From positions 49,870 to 113,869 of the forward strand of contig NZ_JBKBQG010000008.1 in the NCBI RefSeq assembly GCF_046292825.1: a stretch of DNA of 64,000 bases, in the 5' to 3' direction. Under the pieces are notes generated by a model. It had not been told where the DNA came from. It did not search any database and saw only the letters and a program-made list of their open reading frames with translations. How positions within the stretch are numbered: the first letter of the stretch is position 1; every line of letters starts with the position of its first letter. The translations under genes were made by a program, and so were the position numbers. The DNA comes from Salinarimonas sp046292825 (GTDB taxonomy: Bacteria; Pseudomonadota; Alphaproteobacteria; Rhizobiales; Beijerinckiaceae). Below are positions 44,822 to 53,424 of the stretch, piece by piece.

Positions 44822-46606
44822 TCAGCCCTCCGCCTCATCGGCGAAGAGGTCGCCGGTGGACGTGTCGGCCTTGCTGGCGCGTTTCGGGGCCGGGCCTGCG
44901 TCTTCCTCCTCCTCCTGCATCATCGGCAGGGACTCGATCTTGAGGGAATAGTCGTCCTTGCCCCACTCGCATCGGTCCAGCACGGCGCCGGGGATTTTCC
45001 GGATCGTGAGGTTGCTCAGGGCGCGCGCGCTTTGCTCCTCGAACGCCTTGCAGCAGATCAGAAGGCTGCGATGCTCGCCTACCTCCTCCGACAAAGCGCG
45101 GAGCTGCTCGCCGGTCAGGCTGTTGGTGGTGACATAGATGTAGGACGTCTCGGAACTGTGCCCGTGCATCCAGAAATGCTCGGTCGAGGGCGAATAGGTG
45201 TAGTTGAAATGCTTGCACATCGCCTCGGCCAGCATAGCCGGGTTGTACTCCTTGCGAATGACCCAGTTGCCCCAGGCATCCTTTTCCAGCAGGGACGGCG
45301 CAAGGCGGGCGAAGCGATAGCCGCCGCCGCCCTTCCAGCCCGTGGCCTCGGTCACGCCGCCCTTGTCGGTTCCATCTATAACGCTGCGCAATCGTGGCAC
45401 GATGTGCGTCTTGGCGTGATCACCGAGCTCGACCATTATCCATCGGCGCCTCATCTTGTGCGCTACCGCTCCAGTGGTTCCCGAACCGCCAAATGAATCT
45501 AGAACCAGATCACCGACGTTTGACGATAGCTCAATACACCGCTTGATGAGCGCTTCCGGCTTCTTACCTTTCGGAAATTCGACGCCGCCTTCGTTGTGCA
45601 GGTTGTTGGACAGAATGTCGTCCCAGATTGAAGTTAGCGGCTCGCCGGAAACCCACTCACCATCAATCAGTTTCAATTTGTCCCGATAGAATAAGAGGCG
45701 CTGCCCGCCAATGAAGTACATATCAGATAGACCTTCACCTCGCTCAAGCTTATAGACCTTAGAGGGGTCGGCACGTGACACATCGATCATCTCTCGCGCT
45801 GCTGAACTGACAGAGTTGTAGTCAGGACGGGCAGGCTGGATCACAGCGTCTGCGTTCTGGTGGACGAACTCAGTAATTTTCTGCTCGAATTCGTCACCAA
45901 GCTCTTTTTTGAGGCCGCGCTCTGGGAGGCCAAGCCATTCAGAGAACCCCTTCATCAACGTCGTGAAACGCCAAAGCGTGTGGTTTTCATCCCGATTTAC
46001 AATAAACTGATTGTATCGAGCGTCGCGTCCGCCCGACCTTTCTACAAATATTCTATTTGGTTTCCACGCCGACTTATTTTTTGCATAGATCAGAACGAAA
46101 TTTGAAGTGCTCACAACGCCTGGGTTGATCGACTTATGGCCGGTGGCAGACCCCTGCTTAAAGGTAACGATCGATATTCGATTTGTTCTGCCGAAAATCT
46201 GATCGGCCATCACCGTCAGATAGGCAAGCTCATTGTCGTCTATGTGAATGTAGATTGATCCATCTTCGCTCAGAAGATTGCTTAGGATTTCCAAACGCTC
46301 TCTCATCAAGGAAAGCCAAAGCGAGTGCTCAAGGCCATCGTCGTAATTCGGCAATGCTTGCTGAGTGTTGAATGGCGGATCGATATAAATGCACTTCACT
46401 TTTCCACGCACGGCCGGGTCCGTCTCCAGCGCCTTTAGTGCCAGCAGATTGTCCCCATGGATCAACAGGTTGTCGAAGATGTCGCCATCGCGGCGGGCCT
46501 TGGCATGGTAGGATAGCTCCGGCTCTTCGATCAGGATGCGCGGTTCGAGCCGAGGCCGGATGTCCTTGCCAATCCAGGTGAGTTCGAGCTTGGTTTTGGC
46601 GGCCAT
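44822..46606 (-). CDS. Type III-like DNA adenine methyltransferase, Mod
   Basis: A 594-aa beta-class N6-adenine methylase: IDPPFNTQQALPNYDDGLEH (motif IV, about 77) comes before LDSFGGSGTTGAVAHKM (motif I, about 370), the order seen in type III Mod proteins. The middle, between motifs, should hold target recognition; the DNA for that part (about 45450-46380) is visibly richer in A+T than both ends of the gene, suggesting exchange of the recognition domain. The ATG at 46606 shares its A with the stop of the SNF2 gene (TGATG), and GGAGCC precedes it. A longer start at 46621 is possible but less likely. Confidence 0.88.
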   Translation of the reverse strand: MAAKTKLELTWIGKDIRPRLEPRILIEEPELSYHAKARRDGDIFDNLLIHGDNLLALKALETDPAVRGKVKCIYIDPPFNTQQALPNYDDGLEHSLWLSLMRERLEILSNLLSEDGSIYIHIDDNELAYLTVMADQIFGRTNRISIVTFKQGSATGHKSINPGVVSTSNFVLIYAKNKSAWKPNRIFVERSGGRDARYNQFIVNRDENHTLWRFTTLMKGFSEWLGLPERGLKKELGDEFEQKITEFVHQNADAVIQPARPDYNSVSSAAREMIDVSRADPSKVYKLERGEGLSDMYFIGGQRLLFYRDKLKLIDGEWVSGEPLTSIWDDILSNNLHNEGGVEFPKGKKPEALIKRCIELSSNVGDLVLDSFGGSGTTGAVAHKMRRRWIMVELGDHAKTHIVPRLRSVIDGTDKGGVTEATGWKGGGGYRFARLAPSLLEKDAWGNWVIRKEYNPAMLAEAMCKHFNYTYSPSTEHFWMHGHSSETSYIYVTTNSLTGEQLRALSEEVGEHRSLLICCKAFEEQSARALSNLTIRKIPGAVLDRCEWGKDDYSLKIESLPMMQEEEEDAGPAPKRASKADTSTGDLFADEAEG

Positions 46607-49470
46607 CAGACAAGGCTCCATCTTATTGTAAACAGCGTGGTCAGTGCCGGCGTCAGGTTCAACTGATCGGCAATTTCGTCGAGCATGCGCTCCCGCTCAT
46701 CGTCGATTTCTCGAAGGCGCGTGTAAAGCTGGTGTTGCAGGTCATCAACCTGCCGCTGGATTTGCTTCGCTTCGCGCTGAAGTGCCAGCTTGGATTCAAG
46801 ATTGGCCGTGGAGCGCGCGAGCTTTTTCTTTTCGTTTGCTTCCTTGCTGAGCGCCTTGATCTTTTGGTCGAACAGGACCTTGGCGTCATCGCGCCAAGCG
46901 TCGAGCCGCTCTTCCTCTTCGTTCAGGAACTCGCCCAGCCGCTCCTGCGCGCGCGCAACGACAGCCGTCTGGCGGGCATCCATGACGCCGGACAGGTGAT
47001 CATCGGGCACCGCCCCCGTTGCCGCGCCCGTCTCCTGCGCTGGCACCTGCAACAGGCGTTCCACCGTCTCGGAATGCACCTCTCGGCCATCGTCGGTGAA
47101 GGCGGCGCAGATGATCTCGTCATAGGTCTTCGCCGGGGTGTGGAGCGTCAGCCGCGCGACCCGCATCCAACCCGACTGTCCCCGCAGCTCTGCCACGTCG
47201 GCCAGATTGCCGAGATAGGCCGCATAGTCGAACTCCAAAGATGCAGGCGCGAGCGGCCGCTCCTTGGCCTGGGCGATCAGCCGGTCGGCCAAGCCCCCAT
47301 CGGCAAGCCGGAAGAACCGCCAGCCCCGCTCGTCGGCCTCGGGCCATTCGGTGGACCATGTCTCACCCGCGTAGTCGAAGCGCTGCGCGTGGTCATTGTG
47401 GAAGCGCGCATCGGGCAATTCGGCCCGCGCGAGCCCGAGAAGCGCCCGCTTGAAGTCGCCGATGGCGGAGACGACGGCCTCGCGCCTTCCAAGGAGGCGC
47501 TCGATCACTCGGTCGTCCATCTCGGCGAGCAGCTTGTTGCGCGCATCCTTCTTGGCCTCGTCGATCTCGACGCTGAACTCGGACTGAAGGCGGTCGAAGG
47601 CCGCGTTGATCTCGTCATTGGTCCGGCAGGATTGCACGATGTCGAGGATGCGCCGCTCGATATCGACGCCGGACTCGATGGCCCCGAGCACCTCGTCGGA
47701 GGACCCGAACACCCCCTCGAAGAGCTTGAACTTCTGTTCCAGCAGTTGGTGGATGCGGGCCTCGGCATGGTTCTTCCGGTTCAGGAAGTTGATGACGGTG
47801 ACGTCGATCTTCTGCCCGTAACGGTGACAGCGCCCGATCCGCTGTTCAACGCGCTGGGGGTTCCAAGGCAGATCGTAGTTGATCAGCAAGGAGCAGAACT
47901 GAAGGTTGATGCCCTCGGCCCCTGACTCTGTGGCGATCAGGATTGTCCGGTCGTTGCGGAAGGCATCGACGATGGCGGCCTTCATGTCGGCGGTCTTCGA
48001 CCCCGACACGGCTTCGGTGCCGCGATGCTTGTCCAGCCAGCTTTTGTAGATCGCGTTGCTGTCCTTGTCGGCGTTGGAGCCGTTCAGGATGACCGTCTGC
48101 CCCTGGAAGCCGTTCGCCTCCAGAAGGTCGCGCAGATAGGACTGCGTCCGCACGGATTCAGTGAAGATCACCGCCTTGCGCTGCCCGCCCTTGCCGACGA
48201 TTTCGGTCAGGACGTGCGGCAGGCAGTCCAGCAGCGCGCGGCCTTTCGCGTTGTCCGCGATGGACATGGCAAGGTCGCGATAGCGGGTCAGCTCGTCGAT
48301 TTCTGCCTGAAGCTTCTTCGGATCGATGCGCTCGATGGCATCGTCTTCGTGATCCTCGACGGCATCGGCTTCCGCCCCTCCGCCTGCATCGCGCCAGTCT
48401 TCCGCTTCTTCGGCAAAGCCGTCGATGTCGTCCAGCGTCTCGTCATCGACGATCAGCTTGCCCTGTAACCGCTTGACCATCTTGTCGAGGGTCTGGGCCA
48501 CGGCAAAGGACGATGATCCGAGGATCTTCCGCAGCATCAGCGTCACGAGGTGCCGCCCGTTCTGTCCCAGCGCGATGGTGTCGGTCCTCTGGAGATAGGC
48601 CGACATCAGGTCATAGAGGTCGGTCTCCAGCCGGGCGGGCGTGAAGTCGAAGGTCTTGGCCAGGCGGTTGGTGTAGTTGATCAGGCCCGCCTTCTGCACC
48701 TGACGCCGAAGCGTGCGCTTGCAGATCGGCTCAAGGCGGCGGGCCAGCAGCGCCTGCGAGGCAACCTCTTCCCGCCCGCCGAACTCGGCGCGGAACGCCT
48801 GTTCGGACCCGAAGTAGGTGTCGTCGATGACGCTGATCAGCCCGAACAGCTCCATCAGATTGTTCTGGAGCGGTGTGGCCGTCAGCAGGAGCTTCTGGCG
48901 ACCGGCCAGCGCGTCCCGCAGAACGGCAGCCCGTGAGGTTTCGGCGGCTCGGTAGACGTTTCGGAGCTTGTGCGCCTCGTCGAACACGACCAGGTGCCAC
49001 GGGACCATCCGGATGGCGTCAGCCATTCGGGCGGCGAACTCGTAGGAGAGGATGACGATGCTCTCGCCCCGCCCGATAGGGTTCGGGCGCCCGCTGGCCG
49101 TGATGTCCTTCAGGCGTTTCGCGTCGAGAATCTCGGACGGAAGCGAAAACTTCTCCATCAGCTCGGTGGCCCACTGCTTGCGCAGCGAGGCCGGAACGAC
49201 GAGGAGCAGGTTCCGCTGGCGGCTCCACCAGTACTGGCTGAGTACAAGCGCAGCCTCGATCGTCTTCCCGAGGCCCACCTCGTCGGCCAGCAGCACACCC
49301 TTGGAGAGCGGTGAGCGAAGGGCGAACATAGCGGCATCGACCTGATGAGGGTTCAGGTCCACGCGTGCGGAAGACAGGGACTGGGTGAGCGCGTCACCGT
49401 CCTCGAAGCCTTCCCGAGTTAGGAAGTGGGCGAAGTACTTCGCCTGATGCTGACTGAAGCCCCGCTGCAC
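46606..49470 (-). CDS. SNF2/RapA-like helicase of the restriction operon
   Basis: A 954-aa SNF2-family ATPase: LADEVGLGKTIEAALVLSQY (about 61-80), VFDEAHKLRN (about 163), LTATPLQNNLMELFGL, and in the second lobe GAEGINLQFCSLLINYDLPW and QRIGRCHRYGQK (about 547). The C terminus is a long charged coiled coil (about 870-940). It belongs to the group of SNF2 helicases found with Mod and Res in mobile islands; its exact job, perhaps target scanning, is unknown. It starts with GTG five bases after the Phd-like gene and overlaps mod by one base, so the four genes are one coupled operon. Confidence 0.85.
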   Translation of the reverse strand: MQRGFSQHQAKYFAHFLTREGFEDGDALTQSLSSARVDLNPHQVDAAMFALRSPLSKGVLLADEVGLGKTIEAALVLSQYWWSRQRNLLLVVPASLRKQWATELMEKFSLPSEILDAKRLKDITASGRPNPIGRGESIVILSYEFAARMADAIRMVPWHLVVFDEAHKLRNVYRAAETSRAAVLRDALAGRQKLLLTATPLQNNLMELFGLISVIDDTYFGSEQAFRAEFGGREEVASQALLARRLEPICKRTLRRQVQKAGLINYTNRLAKTFDFTPARLETDLYDLMSAYLQRTDTIALGQNGRHLVTLMLRKILGSSSFAVAQTLDKMVKRLQGKLIVDDETLDDIDGFAEEAEDWRDAGGGAEADAVEDHEDDAIERIDPKKLQAEIDELTRYRDLAMSIADNAKGRALLDCLPHVLTEIVGKGGQRKAVIFTESVRTQSYLRDLLEANGFQGQTVILNGSNADKDSNAIYKSWLDKHRGTEAVSGSKTADMKAAIVDAFRNDRTILIATESGAEGINLQFCSLLINYDLPWNPQRVEQRIGRCHRYGQKIDVTVINFLNRKNHAEARIHQLLEQKFKLFEGVFGSSDEVLGAIESGVDIERRILDIVQSCRTNDEINAAFDRLQSEFSVEIDEAKKDARNKLLAEMDDRVIERLLGRREAVVSAIGDFKRALLGLARAELPDARFHNDHAQRFDYAGETWSTEWPEADERGWRFFRLADGGLADRLIAQAKERPLAPASLEFDYAAYLGNLADVAELRGQSGWMRVARLTLHTPAKTYDEIICAAFTDDGREVHSETVERLLQVPAQETGAATGAVPDDHLSGVMDARQTAVVARAQERLGEFLNEEEERLDAWRDDAKVLFDQKIKALSKEANEKKKLARSTANLESKLALQREAKQIQRQVDDLQHQLYTRLREIDDERERMLDEIADQLNLTPALTTLFTIRWSLV

Positions 49471-49475
49471 CGCCC

Positions 49476-49679
49476 TTATGTCCCCCGCTTTTCGTTCTCT
49501 TTCTTCTTAGCCTCCGTGCCCGATCGTTGCGCATGTTCTGCGAGACGCTCGTACTCTTCGACGGCGACGACCACGACCACCCCCCTGCCATGCTTCTCGA
49601 TCATCACCGGCTCAGCCCTCGCGGTGTCGATCAGAAGACCGAAGGCGTTCTTGGCCTCCCTCGCAGACATGGTTTTCAT
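49476..49679 (-). CDS. Phd/YefM-family antitoxin-like regulator
   Basis: A 67-aa protein with the Phd/YefM fold: MKTMSAREAKNAFGLLIDTA, EPVMIEKHGRGVVVVVAVEE, then YERLAEHAQRSG and a charged tail. Such proteins bind operators and usually neutralise a Doc/RelE/YoeB toxin. No toxin gene follows; the SNF2 helicase gene starts five bases after its stop. A palindrome over the likely -10 lies upstream. It may therefore act here mainly as an autorepressor of the restriction operon. The ATG at 49679 is preferred to a longer start at 49721 that would begin inside the operator. Confidence 0.75.
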   Translation of the reverse strand: MKTMSAREAKNAFGLLIDTARAEPVMIEKHGRGVVVVVAVEEYERLAEHAQRSGTEAKKKENEKRGT

Positions 49680-49700
49680 GGCGTCCGCCCGCTGTGGACA

Positions 49701-49721
49701 TTGTGGCCATAATAGGCACAA
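49701..49721 (-). promoter_or_regulatory. Promoter and palindromic operator of the restriction operon
   Basis: On the minus strand TTGTGCC-TATTAT-GGCCACAA is an imperfect palindrome whose centre TATTAT suits a -10 box; TTGTTA lies 18 bases upstream as a -35. The first gene starts 22 bases downstream. The Phd-like protein it encodes would be the natural ligand. This is inference from layout. Confidence 0.5.
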
Positions 49722-49805
49722 GCGCCAACCGGTAACAACCTTGGTCTCGGGGCGCTAGCCCCACCCTTCTGTCGATTCAGCGACGCTTCGGTCTCTCAAT
49801 GGCAG

Positions 49806-50384
49806 CTAGGCGGAACCGTCCTGCACGGCACCACGCCCTCCAGGCAGATGCCGATAGAGCGTCGCGATGGAGACCCCGAGTTCTCGTGCCACGTCGTCCA
49901 TGGTGATGGTCGGGTTGGAAAGCATGCCCTTGGCCATCGCGATCTTCTTCGTCGTCATCTGCTTCGGCCTGCCGCCGCGACGCCCGCGAGCGCGCGACGC
50001 CGCGAGACCCGCCATCGTCCTTTCCTTGATGATGCTACGCTCGAACTCGGCCAGCGCGCCGAAGACGTGGAAGACGAAACGGCCGCCGGCGCCGCTCGTA
50101 TCGATTGCCTCGGTCAGACTGCGGAAGGCGATGCTCCGCGTCTGGAGCAGTTCCACCGTCTCGATCAGCTGCTTCAGGGATCGCGACAGACGGTCGAGCT
50201 TCCAGACCACCAGCGTGTCGCCTTCGCGAGCGAACTCAAGCGCCGCCTTCAACTGGGGACGCTCCCGCTGCGCGCCCGAGGCTTGCTCAACGAACACCTT
50301 CTCGCACCCAGCATGCGTCAGAGCGTCCAGCTGGAGCTCGGGCTTCTGGTCCAGTGTGGATGTGCGGGCGTAGCCGATGAGCAT
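49806..50384 (-). CDS. Serine resolvase/invertase
   Basis: A 192-aa small serine recombinase: MLIGYARTSTLDQKPELQLD with the catalytic Ser (about 9), VVWKLDRLSRSLKQLIETVE (about 58-77), GRFVFHVFGALAEFERSIIK, and a C-terminal HTH (MDDVARELGVSIATLYRHLP). It is of the Tn3 resolvase/Hin type and complete. GAGGGGA precedes the ATG. No transposase accompanies it, so it may resolve dimers of the excised element or invert a segment. A palindrome lies directly upstream. Confidence 0.9.
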   Translation of the reverse strand: MLIGYARTSTLDQKPELQLDALTHAGCEKVFVEQASGAQRERPQLKAALEFAREGDTLVVWKLDRLSRSLKQLIETVELLQTRSIAFRSLTEAIDTSGAGGRFVFHVFGALAEFERSIIKERTMAGLAASRARGRRGGRPKQMTTKKIAMAKGMLSNPTITMDDVARELGVSIATLYRHLPGGRGAVQDGSA

Positions 50385-50405
50385 GCATGTCCCCTCAAAA
50401 CTCAA

Positions 50406-50418
50406 GGTACATGGTACC
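50406..50418. promoter_or_regulatory. Palindrome upstream of the resolvase gene
   Basis: GGTAC-ATG-GTACC, a perfect 5-bp inverted repeat with a 3-base centre, 22 bp before the resolvase start. It could be an operator or part of the recombination site where the resolvase acts; sequence alone does not decide. Confidence 0.35.
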
Positions 50419-50504
50419 AAATTGAGATGTCGGTTTCGAGATACTTTTTTGATAGCCTGAATCAGTGAGAGGTGCCTCGCCCGCCTCGGGCGGTGCCAGC
50501 TCTC

Positions 50505-50690
50505 TCAAAAACGGTCGTTTTTGCGATGCATTTCTACTGCCTCCAAGGCCGCAGCCGTTTCATCGAAACCGCTCCGCCGCGCCTCATCCGCCAGATACCG
50601 GATGCACCAGGCCAGCCTGTCGGCTTCGATGCGGGAGGGCCGTTCGCTAGTCTGTGGCGGCGACGCCGGCCATTCGGTGTCGTATGTCAT
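50505..50690 (-). CDS. Small protein coupled to traI, 61 aa
   Basis: Starts MTYDTEWPASPPQTSERPSR and contains EADRLAWCIRYLADEARRSG and TAAALEAVEMHRK, a helical soluble peptide. Not recognised. Its ATG overlaps the stop of the acyl-homoserine lactone synthase gene (ATGA), so it is made with the signal synthase, as small proteins often are downstream of traI in rhizobial elements. It could tune quorum sensing or transfer. Confidence 0.6.
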   Translation of the reverse strand: MTYDTEWPASPPQTSERPSRIEADRLAWCIRYLADEARRSGFDETAAALEAVEMHRKNDRF

Positions 50691-51364
50691 GCCGCAGCCC
50701 TCCCCTGATCGATCTCGTCCAGGTTGGAGATGATCGGCGCGACGGGGCCAGCCCGCTCGCGGACCCGCCCGAGATAGGCCAGAGACACCTCCAGCCATTC
50801 GGCAGCCGCGGTATCCGTGCCGGTCTCCATCGTTCCGCCCAGGCGGACGGGATTCCATCCGGCACGGCGCATAATCGGCTCCATGCGGACGTCCGATACC
50901 GACACATAACCGCGCAGTCCGGTGAACAGCCCGAACTCCAGCATGCCGGCCATGAGAATGGCCGCGATGTTACCCGGCGCCGTGGCCTGGTCGGCGCAGA
51001 AGCGAGTGCTCTCCCAGATATCGGCTGCGCGCGGCATCTCGCCATCGACGAGCGCCGGGAACACATTTGCCAGCAGATAAGGGCCGGTGGTCGGCAGGAG
51101 CCGGGTGCAGGCGTTCACGCGGCCGTCGGCGGCGTAGTGAACAAGGTAATGCGCCTCGGGCAGGTCGAACTGATCGAGCTCCAACCCGTTGACGACGGTG
51201 ACGCTCCAACCAAGCCGCTCGCTGAAGACCGCGCGGCGAAGCTGGTGCATGGATGCGAGCGCATCCCAGTGCAGGTGTGCATTCTCTTTCGATATGATGT
51301 GAAGCAATGGCTTTCCTCCCAATTTGTTTGGGAGCATTGAGCCAAATAAAAACCCGCCTGCCAT
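50687..51364 (-). CDS. traI: Acyl-homoserine lactone synthase (LuxI/TraI family)
   Basis: A 225-aa LuxI-type synthase that makes an acyl-homoserine lactone signal. Conserved residues are visible: MHQLRRAVFSERLGW (Arg and Phe/Trp of the active site, about 46-60), ELDQFDLPEAHYLVHY (Asp, about 68-83), TRLLPTTGPYLLANVF (about 93-108) and WESTRFCAD (about 122-130). The ATG at 51364 is chosen because GGAGG lies eight bases upstream. It follows the LuxR gene by 39 bp on the same strand, so receptor and synthase share a transcript; they probably control transfer of this element. Confidence 0.92.
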   Translation of the reverse strand: MAGGFLFGSMLPNKLGGKPLLHIISKENAHLHWDALASMHQLRRAVFSERLGWSVTVVNGLELDQFDLPEAHYLVHYAADGRVNACTRLLPTTGPYLLANVFPALVDGEMPRAADIWESTRFCADQATAPGNIAAILMAGMLEFGLFTGLRGYVSVSDVRMEPIMRRAGWNPVRLGGTMETGTDTAAAEWLEVSLAYLGRVRERAGPVAPIISNLDEIDQGRAAA

Positions 51365-51403
51365 CCTGTCAACCTCCACAGGTTACCGGCGAGTAAAGCG
51401 CTT

Positions 51404-52153
51404 TTAGGGAGAGATGATGCCTTCCATGATCGCCTTCATCACGGCGTGATAGACGTTCGCTACGCCCATCTTGGCGCGGACGTTCGCGAGATGGAAATAG
51501 ACCGTGCGCTCCGATATCCCGAGTATCTGCGCGGTCTGCCAGGCCGACTTGCCGGCCGCGGTCCAGAGCAGGCATTCCCGCTCGCGCGGTGTCAGGCTGA
51601 CGGTGGTGCGCCCCATGCGGCCGAGCGCGAGCAGCTCGCGGGCATGATTGTGGAAGGCCAGCGAAAGCAGATGCACATCCTGCCCGACGGCCGACATCAG
51701 TCGGTCGAGACCGTTCGCGCCGTGGTCGGAAACCATGGACGCCATCGCCAGCGCGCCGCGCGCACCATGGATCGGGATGCCGACGCCTTCGCCGACCCCG
51801 AACTCGGCGGCTTCTGCGAACAGGCGCCGTTGTTCCGGCGACGGCTCGATGCCGAATGACATGGCGCTCCAGGTAAAGGGCGCGACCTGCAACGGTCCAT
51901 TCTGGATCACCGGATCGATGTGGTGATAGCCGCTGTCGATGTAGTGGTTGTACCAGGCATCGGAGTAGGTCGTGAGGATGAGCGGCTTCTCGTCTGGGAG
52001 CGCATTGGTGCGAATGACCTGGTAGGCCCATTCTCGGAATCCGAGATCCCAGAGCGCCTTCGAGAAGGCAGCTTCGAGCGACGCCACATCCTCCACATGG
52101 CGTATCTGGTCAAGAAAGGCGATGACGCTCGGCCGAATGCGCGGCTCCTCCAA
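51404..52153 (-). CDS. traR: LuxR-family quorum-sensing regulator (TraR-like)
   Basis: A 249-aa regulator. The autoinducer-binding domain shows SDAWYNHYIDSGYHHIDPVI (W-Y-D pocket residues, about 64-83) and GVGIPIHGARGALAMASM (about 122-139); the LuxR HTH is LTPRERECLLWTAAGKSAWQ and ISERTVYFHLANVRAKMGV (about 185-230). It senses the lactone made by the next gene. No ATG fits the frame; a TTG at 52153 is the first usable start, with a weak GGTGA upstream, so the N terminus is uncertain. It is divergent from parA. Confidence 0.88.
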   Translation of the reverse strand: MEEPRIRPSVIAFLDQIRHVEDVASLEAAFSKALWDLGFREWAYQVIRTNALPDEKPLILTTYSDAWYNHYIDSGYHHIDPVIQNGPLQVAPFTWSAMSFGIEPSPEQRRLFAEAAEFGVGEGVGIPIHGARGALAMASMVSDHGANGLDRLMSAVGQDVHLLSLAFHNHARELLALGRMGRTTVSLTPRERECLLWTAAGKSAWQTAQILGISERTVYFHLANVRAKMGVANVYHAVMKAIMEGIISP

Positions 52154-52158
52154 ACATT

Positions 52159-52204
52159 TTATTTCACCGATACTTATGCGCTTCGCCGAAAATGCGTGAA
52201 ATAA
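52159..52204. promoter_or_regulatory. Inverted repeat in the traR-parA divergent promoter
   Basis: Perfect 9-bp arms TTATTTCAC (52159-52167) and GTGAAATAA (52196-52204), 28 bases apart, in the 116-bp gap between the divergent traR and parA genes. The spacing suits two half-sites or a looped operator. The likely ligand is ParA's small partner or TraR; unknown. Confidence 0.45.
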
Positions 52205-52269
52205 CGATTTCCATATGTCATGATTTCCTCAATTCGTCCTTTCAACAAGAACAACAAGAAAGATCGGAC

Positions 52270-52923
52270 ATGACTCTCTTCATTGGAATCGTCTCTCAGA
52301 AAGGCGGCGTCGGCAAAAGCACGCTGGCGCGGCTCATCGCCCGCGAGTACGCGCTTGCTGGTTGGAACGTGAAGATCGCGGACCTCGATATCCAGCAGGG
52401 CACCAGCTTCAGCTGGCAGGCGCGGCGTCTTCAGCGCGCGGTCGAGCCGGTGGTCGCGGTCGAGCGCTTCGGCACCGTCGGCCAGGCCGTGAAGGCGGCG
52501 GCCGGATACGACCTGATGATCCTCGACGGCCCGCCGCACGCCACCATGGGCACGCTCCAGATCGCCGAAGCAAGCACGCTCGTCGTGCTGCCCACCGGGC
52601 TTGCCCTGGACGACCTCGAACCGACCGTCCTGCTGGCGCATGAGCTGACCCGGAAAGGTATACCGGCCGAGAAGATCGTCGTCGCCTTCTGCCGCGTGGG
52701 CGACAGCGAGGGCGAATTGGCCGAGGCCAGCGCCTATGTGCGGCAGGCGGGCTACCGTTCCCTAGCGAACGTCCTGCCGGAGAAGACCGGGTTCCGCCGC
52801 GCCAGCGACGAAGGCCGCGCGCCGACCGAAACGCGCTTCCCGTCTCTCAACGAGCGGGCCGAAGCGATCGCCCAAGAGATTGCCGAGCTGATGCAATCAC
52901 GCGCCAACAGGGAGGCTGCCTGA
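52270..52923 (+). CDS. parA: ParA-family ATPase
   Basis: A 217-aa deviant Walker ATPase: IVSQKGGVGKSTLARLIARE (about 5-24), ADLDIQQGTSFSW (Walker A', about 41-53), DLMILDGPPHATM (Walker B). This small ParA/VirC1-like type helps segregate plasmids or bring conjugative DNA to the transfer machinery at the cell pole. The next gene begins one base after its stop and is probably its partner. The ATG at 52270 is favoured because the conserved N-terminal strand begins at once. Confidence 0.9.
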   Translation: MTLFIGIVSQKGGVGKSTLARLIAREYALAGWNVKIADLDIQQGTSFSWQARRLQRAVEPVVAVERFGTVGQAVKAAAGYDLMILDGPPHATMGTLQIAEASTLVVLPTGLALDDLEPTVLLAHELTRKGIPAEKIVVAFCRVGDSEGELAEASAYVRQAGYRSLANVLPEKTGFRRASDEGRAPTETRFPSLNERAEAIAQEIAELMQSRANREAA

Positions 52924-52924
52924 G

Positions 52925-53152
52925 ATGACGAAGATTCTGCCACCCCAGAGGACGAGCAAGGGCCTGCCGCCCGCCCCGGTTCAGGTCGTGCACAACCTCG
53001 ATCGCGCCGAGGCCGGCGCCACGAAGCCGCTCAACTTTAAGGTCAGCCCCGAGTTTCACCGCGAGTTCAAAGCCTATGCGGCCGTGCACGGCATCTCGAT
53101 GCTGGACTTGCTGAAGGAGGGATTCGCGCTGGTGAAACAGCGGCGCGGATGA
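52925..53152 (+). CDS. Small CopG/RHH-like partner of ParA, 75 aa
   Basis: A disordered N terminus (about 35 residues, Pro-rich) followed by KPLNFKVSPEFHREFKAYAA and HGISMLDLLKEGFALVKQRR, the ribbon-helix-helix-like pattern seen in ParG and VirC2-type partners of small ParA proteins. It starts one base after parA. It probably binds a site nearby; several short inverted repeats lie just downstream. Confidence 0.7.
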   Translation: MTKILPPQRTSKGLPPAPVQVVHNLDRAEAGATKPLNFKVSPEFHREFKAYAAVHGISMLDLLKEGFALVKQRRG

Positions 53153-53176
53153 AGAAATAACGAAATCGCTATATAG

Positions 53177-53195
53177 GTATTTCTTCTGGAAATAC
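53177..53195. promoter_or_regulatory. Inverted repeat after the parA unit
   Basis: GTATTTC-TTCTG-GAAATAC, perfect 7-bp arms. Its ATTTC/GAAAT core resembles the repeat in the traR-parA gap and the nearby GAAATAACGAAATCG, so all could be sites of one protein, for example the CopG-like partner. Confidence 0.35.
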
Positions 53196-53390
53196 AAGCT
53201 GTAAGGGTTGACAGGTTCTCCTGCACAATCTCGATGCCAATAACTGTATCAGGAAGGCGTTGCCGACTCCTCATTTGGCAAAGTCGTCAACTGGGAATGC
53301 GACGAACGGAGCCGGCAACACTTCCATTATTGCTCCGATCTCGAACAATTTCCACACGTCAGCCAAAGTAATTTTTCGCCGCCCCATAAA

Positions 53391-53416
53391 CCCTTGGCAA
53401 AGTCAACTACCAAGGG
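53391..53416 (+). promoter_or_regulatory. Hairpin covering the traG ribosome site
   Basis: CCCTTGG (53391-53397) pairs with CCAAGGG (53410-53416) over a 12-base loop. The AAGGG of the second arm is also the likely ribosome binding site for traG (ATG at 53425), so the hairpin could lower translation of the coupling protein. Confidence 0.4.
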
Positions 53417-53424
53417 AATGCACC

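Noticed and set aside
49476..49805. A toxin gene next to the Phd-like gene
   Set aside because: No Doc, RelE or YoeB-like frame is present on either side.
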